A DNA stretch of 64,000 nt. Origin: Rhizobiales bacterium NRL2. Lineage in GTDB: Bacteria; Pseudomonadota; Alphaproteobacteria; Minwuiales; Minwuiaceae. Location: the NCBI GenBank assembly GCA_001664005.1, contig CP016093.1, forward strand, positions 4,207,031 through 4,271,030, read 5' to 3'. Within the stretch, counting starts at the first letter, position 1. Each line of letters begins with the position of its first letter. This document shows positions 20,795 to 28,546 of this stretch, in pieces. The position numbers and the translations under genes are program-made. Under the pieces are notes generated by a model, which was not told the origin of the DNA, did not search any database, and was given only the letters and a program-made list of their open reading frames with translations.

Positions 20795-21970
20795 ATGCGC
20801 CGCGACCGGCAGCTCGAACTGATGCGCCGTCTGATGAAGTACCTCGACGAGGGCTCGACGGCGAAGAAGGAGCGGATGTTCCGCAATCCGATGTCGGCCT
20901 ATGCCGACCCGGAACGCCACAAGCGCGAGCGCCAGGTCTTCTTCCGCGACCGCCCCGTGCTGCTGGGCCTCACCGGCCGCATCCCGAATCCCGGCGACTA
21001 CGCCACCGACACGGTCGACGGCGTGCCGCTGATCCTGGTGCGCGACAGGCAGGGCGTCGCCCGCTGCTTCGTGAACGTCTGCCGCCACCGCGGCGCGCGC
21101 CTCGTCGAGGGCGAGGGCTGCGGGCTGAAGATGTTCTCCTGCCCCTATCACGCCTGGACCTACACCCTGGAAGGCCGGCTGAAGGGCATCCCGGACGCGC
21201 GCAGCTTCGACGAGGTGGACAAGGCCGAACAGGGTCTGATCGACATCCCCGTCCGCGAATCCCATGGCCTGATCTGGGCCGGGCCGATCAACCGCGACGC
21301 GCCGGTTTCCGACAGGGACCCACTGGGGCCGCTGGAGGGCGAGATCGAGGAATGGGGCTTCGAGAGCTACGTCTTCTACGACACCATCCGCATCGTCAGG
21401 CCGATGAACTGGAAGTTCGTGATGGATACCTTCATGGAGGGCTATCACATTTCGGCGCTGCACAAGAACACGATCGATCCGATCATCCACACCAACCTGT
21501 CGACCTTCGACGCCTATGACGACCACCACCGAATGGTGATCGCGCGCAAGACCTTCGACGAACTGCGCGGCAGGCCCGAAGAGCAGGTTGATCTGATCCC
21601 CTACGCCGGCTTCATCTACAGCCTGTTCCCGCAGGCCATGCTGATCATCCAGGGTGCGGCGAACGTGGAACTCTGGCGGGTCTCGCCGACGGGCGACAAC
21701 CCGGGCGAGTGCCAGATCGAGATGACCTCCTACATCCCCGAGGCGCCGAAGTCGGAGAAGGCGGACAATTTCTGGCGCAAGAACTTCGACCTGGCGATCA
21801 AGACGGTCGAGTCGGAGGACTTCACCCTCGGCGCGACCATTCAGGAGAATGCCGCCGCGCGCCTTCAGAAGGAAGTCATCTACGGCAAGAACGAGCCGTC
21901 GCTGACCCACTACCACTCCGGCATCCGCCGCCACCTGGGTCTGGACAGCCTGCCCGGCATGGAGGACTGA
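20795..21970 (+). CDS. Rieske non-heme iron oxygenase alpha subunit, copy 1
   Basis: A 391-residue aromatic-ring-hydroxylating-type oxygenase. The Rieske [2Fe-2S] ligands are C96, H98, C116 and H119 (CRH, CPYH). The mononuclear iron site is in FMEGYHISALHK, with two His and the bridging acidic residue E. The protein is complete. No ferredoxin, reductase or beta subunit is adjacent, so electrons must come from elsewhere. GGGGAGG stands upstream of the ATG. It is followed after 7 bp by a paralogue that shares a 165-bp nearly identical tract. The substrate is unknown. Confidence 0.92.
   Translation: MRRDRQLELMRRLMKYLDEGSTAKKERMFRNPMSAYADPERHKRERQVFFRDRPVLLGLTGRIPNPGDYATDTVDGVPLILVRDRQGVARCFVNVCRHRGARLVEGEGCGLKMFSCPYHAWTYTLEGRLKGIPDARSFDEVDKAEQGLIDIPVRESHGLIWAGPINRDAPVSDRDPLGPLEGEIEEWGFESYVFYDTIRIVRPMNWKFVMDTFMEGYHISALHKNTIDPIIHTNLSTFDAYDDHHRMVIARKTFDELRGRPEEQVDLIPYAGFIYSLFPQAMLIIQGAANVELWRVSPTGDNPGECQIEMTSYIPEAPKSEKADNFWRKNFDLAIKTVESEDFTLGATIQENAAARLQKEVIYGKNEPSLTHYHSGIRRHLGLDSLPGMED
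21074..21238 (+). repeat. Rieske-domain tract shared with copy 2 (first copy)
   Basis: 165 bp matching 22257-22421 with 10 mismatches by my count, seven of them silent single changes. Flanking parts of the two genes are far less alike. See findings. Confidence 0.8.
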
Positions 21971-21977
21971 CAGGAAA

Positions 21978-23114
21978 ATGCGTCACGAAGATCAGATCCA
22001 GATGGTCCGGCGTGTCATGCGGCACGTCGAGGAAGGCACGACGACCTACGCCGACAGAATGCACCGCAATCCGGTGTCGGCCTACACCTGCCCTGAGCGT
22101 TTCGAGCGCGAGCAGGAAACCGTGTTCCGCAAGTGGCCGCTGCTGATCGGCATGAGCAACCTGGTTGCGGAGCCCGGCGACTACGTCACCGAGGACATCG
22201 CCGGCATCCCTGCGATCATCGTGCGCGACCGCCAGGGAAAGGTCCGCGCCTTCAAGAACGTCTGCCGCCACCGCGGCGCGCGCCTGGTCGAGGGCGAGGG
22301 CTGCGGCCTGAAGATGTTCTCCTGCCCCTATCACGCTTGGACCTACACCCTGGAAGGCCGGCTGAAGGGCATCCCGGACGCCAAGAGCTTCGACGAAGTC
22401 GACAAGGCCGAACAGGGCCTGTTCGAGATGAACGCCATCGAGAAGTACGGCCTGATCTTCGTCCAGCCCGAGGGCGAACCGGTCGACATCGACGAGGCCC
22501 TGGGCGGCATGCAGAGGGACATGGAGGGCTACGGCTTCGAGAACTTCCACCCCTATCGCCACCTGACGATCCGGCGGAAGTTCAACTGGAAGCTCAGCCC
22601 CGAGACCTTCATGGAAGGCTACCATCTGCAGTACCTGCACAAGGACACCGTGGGGCCGATCTTCTTTTCCAACCTGATGCCGTTCGACGAGTTCGGCCGC
22701 AATTCCCGCCTGGTGGTGCCGCGGCGGCGGATCATGGAGCTGAGGGACCGGCCGGAGGACGACTGGAAGCTGATCCCGGAGACGGCGATCGTCTACACCT
22801 TCTTCCCGCACGTCACCTTCATCATGCAGGCCGGCCATGTGGAGATGTGGCGTTCCTACCCCGACGGCGCCCCTGACCGCGCCCGTGTCGAGGTTTCGGT
22901 CTACACGCCGCAGAAGGTCGAGACCGAGAAGGCGAAGGCCTTCTACGACAAGAACATCGATCTGGCGATCGCCACGGTCGACAAGGAGGACTTCCCGCTC
23001 AGCGAGGGTATCCAGGCGGGCCACATGGCGGCGATGCAGGATCACGTGACCTATGGCCGGAACGAGCCGGCGCTGATCCACTACTGCACCACGATGGAAG
23101 CGGCGACGGCCTGA
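21978..23114 (+). CDS. Rieske non-heme iron oxygenase alpha subunit, copy 2
   Basis: A 378-residue paralogue of the preceding gene, with the Rieske ligands at the same numbers (C96, H98, C116, H119) and the iron site in FMEGYHLQYLHK. It shares the N-terminal plan (MVRRVMRH...HRNPVSAY) with copy 1, but most of the catalytic domain has diverged, so the two probably act on different substrates or form a heteromer (inference). The 7-bp gap to copy 1 means one transcript. A redox partner is not encoded nearby. Confidence 0.92.
   Translation: MRHEDQIQMVRRVMRHVEEGTTTYADRMHRNPVSAYTCPERFEREQETVFRKWPLLIGMSNLVAEPGDYVTEDIAGIPAIIVRDRQGKVRAFKNVCRHRGARLVEGEGCGLKMFSCPYHAWTYTLEGRLKGIPDAKSFDEVDKAEQGLFEMNAIEKYGLIFVQPEGEPVDIDEALGGMQRDMEGYGFENFHPYRHLTIRRKFNWKLSPETFMEGYHLQYLHKDTVGPIFFSNLMPFDEFGRNSRLVVPRRRIMELRDRPEDDWKLIPETAIVYTFFPHVTFIMQAGHVEMWRSYPDGAPDRARVEVSVYTPQKVETEKAKAFYDKNIDLAIATVDKEDFPLSEGIQAGHMAAMQDHVTYGRNEPALIHYCTTMEAATA
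22257..22421 (+). repeat. Rieske-domain tract shared with copy 1 (second copy)
   Basis: Partner of 21074-21238; about 94% identical over 165 bp, with third codon positions conserved too. Confidence 0.8.
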
Positions 23115-23160
23115 CTCGCCGCGGTCGACGGGCCGGGGCAGGGCCGGTTAGGCTTCGCGA

Positions 23161-23493
23161 ATGGATAGCGAGAAGTTCCGCAAGCTGCTGGAAGAGCGCC
23201 GCCAGGCGCTGACCGAGCTGCGCGACATGTCGGCCGAGTCCCGGCGCGCCGTGGAACTCGACCAGAGCAAGGTCGGGCGTCTCAGCCGCATGGACGCGAT
23301 GCAGCAGCAGGAAATGGCCAAGGCCTCCGAGCAGACCCGGATCCGCGAGATCCAGCGCATCGACGTGGCTCTCGAACGGATCGAGTCCGGCGACTACGGC
23401 TACTGCACGGAGTGCGACGAGGAGATCGCCGAAAAGCGCCTGCTCATCGATCCCGCCGCCGCCCGCTGTATCGACTGCGCGGAGCTGGCCTGA
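23161..23493 (+). CDS. DksA/TraR-family C4 zinc-finger protein, short form
   Basis: A 110-residue relative of DksA, which binds the secondary channel of RNA polymerase and works with ppGpp. It has an N-terminal coiled coil (about residues 1-75) with the tip region ELDQSKVGRLSRMDAMQQQ, and the four-Cys zinc finger C82, C85, C103, C106 (CTEC, CIDC). It is shorter than E. coli DksA (151 residues), so it is more like TraR/YbiI-type factors. A full-length DksA is not in the window. It lies 46 bp after the Rieske genes and may be its own unit. Confidence 0.9.
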   Translation: MDSEKFRKLLEERRQALTELRDMSAESRRAVELDQSKVGRLSRMDAMQQQEMAKASEQTRIREIQRIDVALERIESGDYGYCTECDEEIAEKRLLIDPAAARCIDCAELA

Positions 23494-23510
23494 CCGGTAG
23501 GCGCAAGAGA

Positions 23511-23573
23511 TCCGGGGCGCCTTCGCCGCAAATCGTCGGTTTGACCGGATGCCCGCATGAAGCGGGCATGACA
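23511..23573. repeat. Half REP-like element, family A
   Basis: Only the right half of the family A layout: GGCGCCTTCGCCGC, then CCGG, then a hairpin with arms ATGCCCGC (23549-23556) and GCGGGCAT (23562-23569) ending in GAC. The left CCCCCGC hairpin found at 37366 is missing. It lies in a convergent gap between the DksA-like gene and parC. Confidence 0.65.
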
Positions 23574-23586
23574 CGCTGATCCGGCC

Positions 23587-25830
23587 TCAGCCGAATTTGC
23601 CGGACTTGTTGAAGCCGCGCGGCGGCAGGCGGCCGGCGGAGGCGCGCTTGCCGAGCCAGCCCATCAGGTCGTCCTCCCGCATCACCCGGCCCGAGGCCGT
23701 GATCCAGGTCAGCCCGTCGGCCTTCGCGAAGCACTTGATGTCGGCCAGGCCGCCGTCGCGGTAGCGCTGCAGCATCACGCCCTTGCCGCGGGTCAACTCG
23801 GGCAGTTCCTCCAGCGGGAAGACCAGCAGCTTCCGGTTCTCGCCGATCACCGCGACCATGTCGCCCTCGGCGGGAACGGGAACGGCGCATTTCGCCTCCT
23901 CGCCGGAACCGACGTTCAGCACCTGCTTGCCATTGCGGGTCGAGGCCAGCACCTCATCCTCGGCGAAGACGAAGCCGCGGCCGGCGTCGGAAGCGATCAG
24001 GCGCTTGCGGCCCGGCTTGTGGACGAACAGGTCGACGATGTCGTGCTCGTTGTCCATGTCGACCATCAGGCGGATCGGCTCGCCATGCCCGCGCCCGCCG
24101 GGCAGCCGGTCGCAGGGCAGGGTGAAAATGCGGCCGTTGGTGGCCACGACCAGCAGCCGGTCCGTGGTCTGCGCCTGAATGACGAAGCGGCTGCGGTCGC
24201 CTTCCTTGAACTTGAGCTCGCTGCCGGGATCGATATGGCCGCGCGCCGCGCGGATCCAGCCCTTCTCCGAGCAGATCACCGTGATCGGCTCCTTCTCGAC
24301 CAGGATCTCTTCGGCCGCCTGCGCCAGTTCCTCCGACGGCGCTTCGGCGAAGCCGGTGCGGCGCAGCCCCAGATCCGGGCGCTCCGTCAGCCATTTCCGG
24401 AGTTCGCGGATCTGGCCGGCGATCGTCTTCCAGCGCCGCTTCTCGTCGGCCAGCAGCGCTTCCAGATCGGCCTGCTCGGCGGTCAGCGCCTCGTGTTCCT
24501 TGCGGAGTTCCAGTTCCTCCAGCTTGCGGAGCTGACGCAGACGCATGTCCAGAATCGCCTGGGCCTGGCGCTCGGTCAGTTCGAAGCGGCTGATGAGGAC
24601 CTCTTTCGGCCGGTCCTCGGTGCGGATGATGCGGATCACCTCGTCCAGGTTGAGGAAGGCGACGAGATAGCCGCCCAGCACCTCGAGACGGTCGGCGATC
24701 TTCGCCAGCCGGTGCCGCGTGCGGCGCTCCAGCACCACGTGGCGGTGGTCGAGGAAGGCGACGAGCGCCTCCTTCAGCGACATCACCCGGGGCGTGCGCG
24801 TGGCGTCGAGGACGTTCATGTTGAGGCCGAAGCGGACCTCCAGATCGGTCTGGCGGAACAGTTGCTCCATCAGCGCGTCCGCGTCGACGGTGCGCGCGCG
24901 GGGCTCCAGCACCAGCCGCACGTCGTCGGCCGATTCGTCGCGCACGTCCGCCAGCGCCGGCAGCTTCCGGTCGTTGATCAGGCCGGCGATCTTCTCCACC
25001 AGCTTGCCCTTCTGGACCTGGTAGGGCAGTTCGTGAACCACGATCTGGTAGCCGCCGCGGCCGGTTTCCTCCTTCTCCCAGCGCGCCCGGAGCCTCAGGC
25101 TCCCGCGGCCGGTCTCGTAGGCGTCGACGATCCTTGCCCGGTCCTCGGTCAGGATGCCGCCGGTGGGAAAGTCCGGCCCCGGCACGTGCTCCATCAGTTC
25201 GGCGACGCTGGCCGAGGGCTTGCGGATCAGCAGCTCCAGCGCCTCGCAGAGCTCGGTCGCGTTGTGGGGCGGGATGTTGGTGGCCATGCCTACGGCAATG
25301 CCGGAGGCGCCGTTGGCCAGCAGGTTCGGGAAGGCCGACGGCAGGACGATCGGCTCGGATTCCTCGCCGTCATAGGTGGGCTGGAAGTCGACGGCGTCCT
25401 CGTCGATGCCCTCCAGCAGCCGCTCCGCGATCTCCGTCAGCCGCGCCTCGGTGTAGCGCATGGCCGCGGCATTGTCGCCGTCGACATTGCCGAAGTTCCC
25501 CTGCCCCTCCACCAGCGGATAGCGCACCGCGAAGTCCTGCGCCAGGCGGACCAGCGCGTCGTAGATCGCCGAATCGCCATGCGGGTGGAACTTGCCCATC
25601 ACGTCGCCGACGATGCGCGCGCACTTCTTGAACCCGGCGTCCGGGTCGAGGCGCAGCAGCCGCATCGCATAGAGCAGCCGCCGGTGCACCGGTTTCAGCC
25701 CGTCGCGCACGTCGGGCAGCGAACGGGAGACGATGGTGGAGAGTGCGTAGGCCAGATAGCGCTCGCTCAGCGCTTCGCCGAGGGGGACGGGCTGGATGTT
25801 CTCGCGTTCGGGAGGGGTCTGTTCAGTCAT
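23587..25830 (-). CDS. parC: DNA topoisomerase IV subunit A ParC
   Basis: A 747-residue type IIA topoisomerase subunit that decatenates chromosomes with ParE. The winged-helix domain has the resistance-region Ser at S87 (HPHGDSAIY) and the catalytic Tyr at Y126 ([10 protein letters not shown]). A coiled-coil arm and a C-terminal beta-propeller with GyrA-box-like blades follow. Length and lack of the full GyrA box fit ParC rather than GyrA. Its ATG overlaps the recO stop by 4 bp, so it is read from the recO/sox side. S87 is the wild-type, fluoroquinolone-sensitive residue. Confidence 0.95.
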   Translation of the reverse strand: MTEQTPPERENIQPVPLGEALSERYLAYALSTIVSRSLPDVRDGLKPVHRRLLYAMRLLRLDPDAGFKKCARIVGDVMGKFHPHGDSAIYDALVRLAQDFAVRYPLVEGQGNFGNVDGDNAAAMRYTEARLTEIAERLLEGIDEDAVDFQPTYDGEESEPIVLPSAFPNLLANGASGIAVGMATNIPPHNATELCEALELLIRKPSASVAELMEHVPGPDFPTGGILTEDRARIVDAYETGRGSLRLRARWEKEETGRGGYQIVVHELPYQVQKGKLVEKIAGLINDRKLPALADVRDESADDVRLVLEPRARTVDADALMEQLFRQTDLEVRFGLNMNVLDATRTPRVMSLKEALVAFLDHRHVVLERRTRHRLAKIADRLEVLGGYLVAFLNLDEVIRIIRTEDRPKEVLISRFELTERQAQAILDMRLRQLRKLEELELRKEHEALTAEQADLEALLADEKRRWKTIAGQIRELRKWLTERPDLGLRRTGFAEAPSEELAQAAEEILVEKEPITVICSEKGWIRAARGHIDPGSELKFKEGDRSRFVIQAQTTDRLLVVATNGRIFTLPCDRLPGGRGHGEPIRLMVDMDNEHDIVDLFVHKPGRKRLIASDAGRGFVFAEDEVLASTRNGKQVLNVGSGEEAKCAVPVPAEGDMVAVIGENRKLLVFPLEELPELTRGKGVMLQRYRDGGLADIKCFAKADGLTWITASGRVMREDDLMGWLGKRASAGRLPPRGFNKSGKFG

Positions 25831-26591
25831 GGGTTCAAATCACCAGATGTTGTGGTCTCACGCAACAGGATCTCCACAAATCGTCCTCTGACAGCCGGCA
25901 TCCCCTTGCTTTCATGGCTGAAGACATGCCGCTCCAGGAAGTGGCCGGTGAGCTGCGCGGCGTCGGCGAGATCCGTCCGGGGATGATTCGCGATCGGGCG
26001 GCCCCTTTCGCCCACCAGAAAGCGCGGCAGGGGCAACAGCTTCTCCCGCCAGGGCGCGCCGGCCTCCAGCGAGACGGCGCGGCCCGACTTCGGCGAGACG
26101 TAGCCCAGGTTCTCCCGCCGCCCGTCGCCGGCGCACTTCTCCAGGTCGAGTCCGAAACCGAGTTCGGCCAGAAATCCCAGTTCCCAGGCGAAATACGCCT
26201 CCGCCCAGTCGTCCGTCGCGGCGGCCAGCGCATCGAAGAGCACGGCGGTGGCGTTGTAGAGCGCCGGATGGGCTTCCCGCTCCATCAGGCCCTGATCGAG
26301 CAGGGCGCAGGCGCTGGAGAGCGCCGCCAGCCGCGCCGCATCGTCCATGATGAAACCGGCCCGGGACATCGCGGGCTCCACATGGACCGTGCCCAGATGA
26401 TCGGCGATGCGGGCGCGCCAGCTCGCCCGGACCTCGTTGCCCGGCATGACGACGCCACGCAGGCGCTTCGAGCCCGCGCCGCGCAGCAGGCCCGCGTGCC
26501 GCCCCCGCTCCCGGGTCAGAAGGGAGACGATGGCCGACGTCTCGCCGTGCCGGCGGGTCGAGAGCACGATGGCCTGATCGGTCCATTCCAA
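25827..26591 (-). CDS. recO: DNA repair protein RecO
   Basis: A 254-residue recombination mediator that helps RecR load RecA on gapped DNA. The N-terminal OB fold begins [18 protein letters not shown], and the alphaproteobacterial C-terminal stretch is [10 protein letters not shown] then [11 protein letters not shown]. It overlaps parC by 4 bp downstream, and soxZ ends only 4 bp upstream of its ATG. That gap leaves no room for a promoter, so recO and parC are probably on the same transcript as soxXYZ, or have a promoter inside soxZ. Confidence 0.94.
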   Translation of the reverse strand: MEWTDQAIVLSTRRHGETSAIVSLLTRERGRHAGLLRGAGSKRLRGVVMPGNEVRASWRARIADHLGTVHVEPAMSRAGFIMDDAARLAALSSACALLDQGLMEREAHPALYNATAVLFDALAAATDDWAEAYFAWELGFLAELGFGLDLEKCAGDGRRENLGYVSPKSGRAVSLEAGAPWREKLLPLPRFLVGERGRPIANHPRTDLADAAQLTGHFLERHVFSHESKGMPAVRGRFVEILLRETTTSGDLNP

Positions 26592-26595
26592 GGCT

Positions 26596-26925
26596 TCAGA
26601 CCACCTCGATCCGGGCGCTGGCGCTGCTGCGTGCGTTGTAGTCTGAAATCCAGATCACCTCGATCAGGCCGGAGTCCACCGCCTTCAGGTGAAAGCTGAG
26701 ATAGGGGTTGGCCGAGACCGAGCTGAACCAGTCGGCGCTGAAGACCTCGACGCCGTTGTAGAAGGCCGTGACCGCCTGGAGGATGTGGCGCGGATGCACG
26801 ATCAGGTTGCCGGCGTCGAAACGCACGCCCGGCTCCATCGGATGCCGCGCCAGGGTGCGCACCAGAAAGACCTCGCCGCGGCGGACGCGCTCGGGCACGT
26901 GGATGCGCCGGTCCGTCCCCGCCAT
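26596..26925 (-). CDS. soxZ: Sulfur-oxidation carrier subunit SoxZ
   Basis: A 109-residue immunoglobulin-like protein. In sulfur oxidizers SoxZ pairs with SoxY and holds the carrier arm on which thiosulfate sulfur is processed in the periplasm. Family features are RRGEVFLVRTLARHPMEPG and the end VIWISDYNARSSASARIEVV cut here to its core DYNARSSASARIE. The ATG at 26925 shares its A with the soxY stop (TGATG), a coupled arrangement. No signal peptide is expected for SoxZ, which is exported with SoxY. Confidence 0.9.
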   Translation of the reverse strand: MAGTDRRIHVPERVRRGEVFLVRTLARHPMEPGVRFDAGNLIVHPRHILQAVTAFYNGVEVFSADWFSSVSANPYLSFHLKAVDSGLIEVIWISDYNARSSASARIEVV

Positions 26926-27443
26926 CAGCCGCAGGCCCCGGCCAGCACTTCGACGCGCTTGCGCACCAGCCCGGCGCGGCCGTCGGCCATCTCGGCGACG
27001 ATGACGACCTCGGAGCTCTGGCGCATGCGCATGCGCATCTCGGTCCGCGCGCTGCCGTTCCACGGCCCGTAGCGGTAGCGCGCGACCTCGGGAAAGGGAT
27101 TGTCGATGACGAAGATGTGGACCACCGCCGGGTAGTCCGAGCCCTCCATGGCGCAGTTCACGTCGAAGACGAGCGGCACCGATTCGCCGTTCTCGGCGAT
27201 GCCGCCCAGGTCCAGTTCGATCAGGTCCGGCGCCGGCTCGCGGCCGCGCAGCACGCGGGCGACCATGCGCTCGGCATAGTCGGGATCGGGCGGCGTCGGG
27301 AAGGTCTGGCGAAAGCGGGCCAGCCGGTTGCGCACGCTCTCGGCCAGCGCCGCCGGGGCGGTCCCGAGCGTCAACAGCCCGACCGCCCAGCCCAGCAGGC
27401 GCCGCCGGCTCGTGCCGGCATCTCTGCTCTCACCGGGCTTCAT
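26925..27443 (-). CDS. soxY: Sulfur-oxidation carrier protein SoxY, variant C terminus
   Basis: A 172-residue carrier protein with a Tat-type signal (RRRLLGWAVGLLTLG, cleavage near ALA). The sulfur-carrying Cys sits on a flexible C-terminal tail. Canonical SoxY ends GGCGG; here the protein ends AGACG, so Cys (C171) is kept but the flanking Gly pattern is changed and one residue is lost. It overlaps soxX by 14 bp and soxZ by 1 bp. Gene order XYZ is normal, but soxA, soxB, soxCD and soxV are absent from the window. Confidence 0.87.
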   Translation of the reverse strand: MKPGESRDAGTSRRRLLGWAVGLLTLGTAPAALAESVRNRLARFRQTFPTPPDPDYAERMVARVLRGREPAPDLIELDLGGIAENGESVPLVFDVNCAMEGSDYPAVVHIFVIDNPFPEVARYRYGPWNGSARTEMRMRMRQSSEVVIVAEMADGRAGLVRKRVEVLAGACG

Positions 27444-27894
27444 CGGCGGGTGCGTCCTCCGTCAGGGTGAGCAGATAGGCTATCACGTCCTCGATCTCCC
27501 TCGCGCTCAATATGGGTTGACCCGCCCGGTCGCGGCGGACGCCGTGCAACCCCTCGACCCGGTGGAAGGGCGGCATCACCGTCGCCCGGTTGACCCGGGT
27601 CGAATCCACCAGACGGAGACGCAGTTCGCCGGCCGAGAAGACGGCGCCGACACCATGCAGCGGCGGGCCGATGGTGCCGTGGAACGGCTCCTCGGGAATG
27701 GGCGCGGCGTGACAGGCCAGGCAGTTGCCGCGGCGGCCGGCGACCACCGCCCGGCCCCGCTCCGCGTCGCCCGCCAGGCCGCAGAGCGGCCGCTCGATCA
27801 CGCCGCCCTCGCTGACCTCATAGGGCGCGACGGGATCGCCGCAGGCGGCGGCGGGCCGAGGCGCGAAGGCGATCACGAAAAGCGGCGCGAGCAC
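27430..27894 (-). CDS. soxX: c-type cytochrome SoxX
   Basis: A 154-residue monoheme cytochrome, one half of the SoxAX enzyme that attaches thiosulfate to SoxY. The heme site is C58-L-A-C61-H62, and the axial Met is probably M107 in ATVMPPFHRVEG. The end ILSAREIEDVIAYLLTLTED is the usual C-terminal helix. A hydrophobic leader precedes ACGDPV. The start is uncertain: GTG 27894 gives a leader without positive charge, while the open frame upstream would add a more normal basic segment (HRF) but lacks a clear start codon. No soxA is adjacent. Confidence 0.85.
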   Translation of the reverse strand: MLAPLFVIAFAPRPAAACGDPVAPYEVSEGGVIERPLCGLAGDAERGRAVVAGRRGNCLACHAAPIPEEPFHGTIGPPLHGVGAVFSAGELRLRLVDSTRVNRATVMPPFHRVEGLHGVRRDRAGQPILSAREIEDVIAYLLTLTEDAPADEAR

Positions 27895-27923
27895 GATCGG
27901 GACGCAAGCGAAACGATGAAGGT

Positions 27924-27953
27924 TTGACAGAATGACGTAGCGTCCCCCACTAT
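27924..27953 (+). promoter_or_regulatory. Candidate promoter of the molybdenum hydroxylase genes
   Basis: A perfect TTGACA at 27924-27929 followed, after 18 nt, by CACTAT (3 of 6). It points toward the gene starting at 28080 and lies in the 185-bp divergent gap. The -10 match is weak. Confidence 0.3.
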
Positions 27954-28079
27954 TTCTTCCATTGGGGATTGATTAACGGGTCGAAACAAGCTGCCGTCAA
28001 GGCGAGTCCCGCGACAATCACCTGCCAACAACAGAGAAGCAGGCGCCGGAAAAAACAAGGGCGCTCAACGGGAGGTAAC

Positions 28080-28535
28080 ATGACCACGCTCAAGATCAAC
28101 GGGGCGACCAAATCGGTCGATGTCCCCGCGGATACCCCCTTGCTGTGGGTGATCCGGGAACATCTGCGTATGACGGGCACGAAATTCGGTTGCGGCAAGG
28201 GGCTCTGCGGCGCCTGCACCGTCCATATCGACGGCGTCGCGACGCGGAGCTGCGTCACGCCGGTCGAGGCCGCCGAGGGCGTGGAGATCACGACCATCGA
28301 GGGTCTGGACCCGAACGGCCAGCACCCCGTCCAGAAGGCCTGGATCGCCGAACAGGCGCCGCAATGCGGCTACTGCCAGTCGGGCCAGATCATGACGGCC
28401 GCCGCCTTCCTCGCCGAGAACAGGAATCCCAGCGAGGACGACATCGTCAATGCCATGACCGGCAATCTGTGCCGCTGCATGGCCTACACGCGTATCAAGA
28501 AGGCCGTGGCGCGCGCCGCGGCCGATATGGCGTGA
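28080..28535 (+). CDS. (2Fe-2S) subunit of a xanthine-dehydrogenase-family hydroxylase
   Basis: A 151-residue small subunit. The plant-type cluster has C38, C43, C46 and C58 ([14 protein letters not shown]), and the second cluster C96, C99, C131 and C133 (CGYC, CRC). It resembles IorA-type subunits of isoquinoline/aldehyde oxidoreductases, passing electrons from the molybdenum cofactor. The GGGAGG site is 6 bp before the ATG. It is 11 bp upstream of the large subunit; no FAD subunit is encoded, so electrons likely go to a periplasmic cytochrome. Confidence 0.93.
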   Translation: MTTLKINGATKSVDVPADTPLLWVIREHLRMTGTKFGCGKGLCGACTVHIDGVATRSCVTPVEAAEGVEITTIEGLDPNGQHPVQKAWIAEQAPQCGYCQSGQIMTAAAFLAENRNPSEDDIVNAMTGNLCRCMAYTRIKKAVARAAADMA

Positions 28536-28546
28536 GGGAGGCGACA

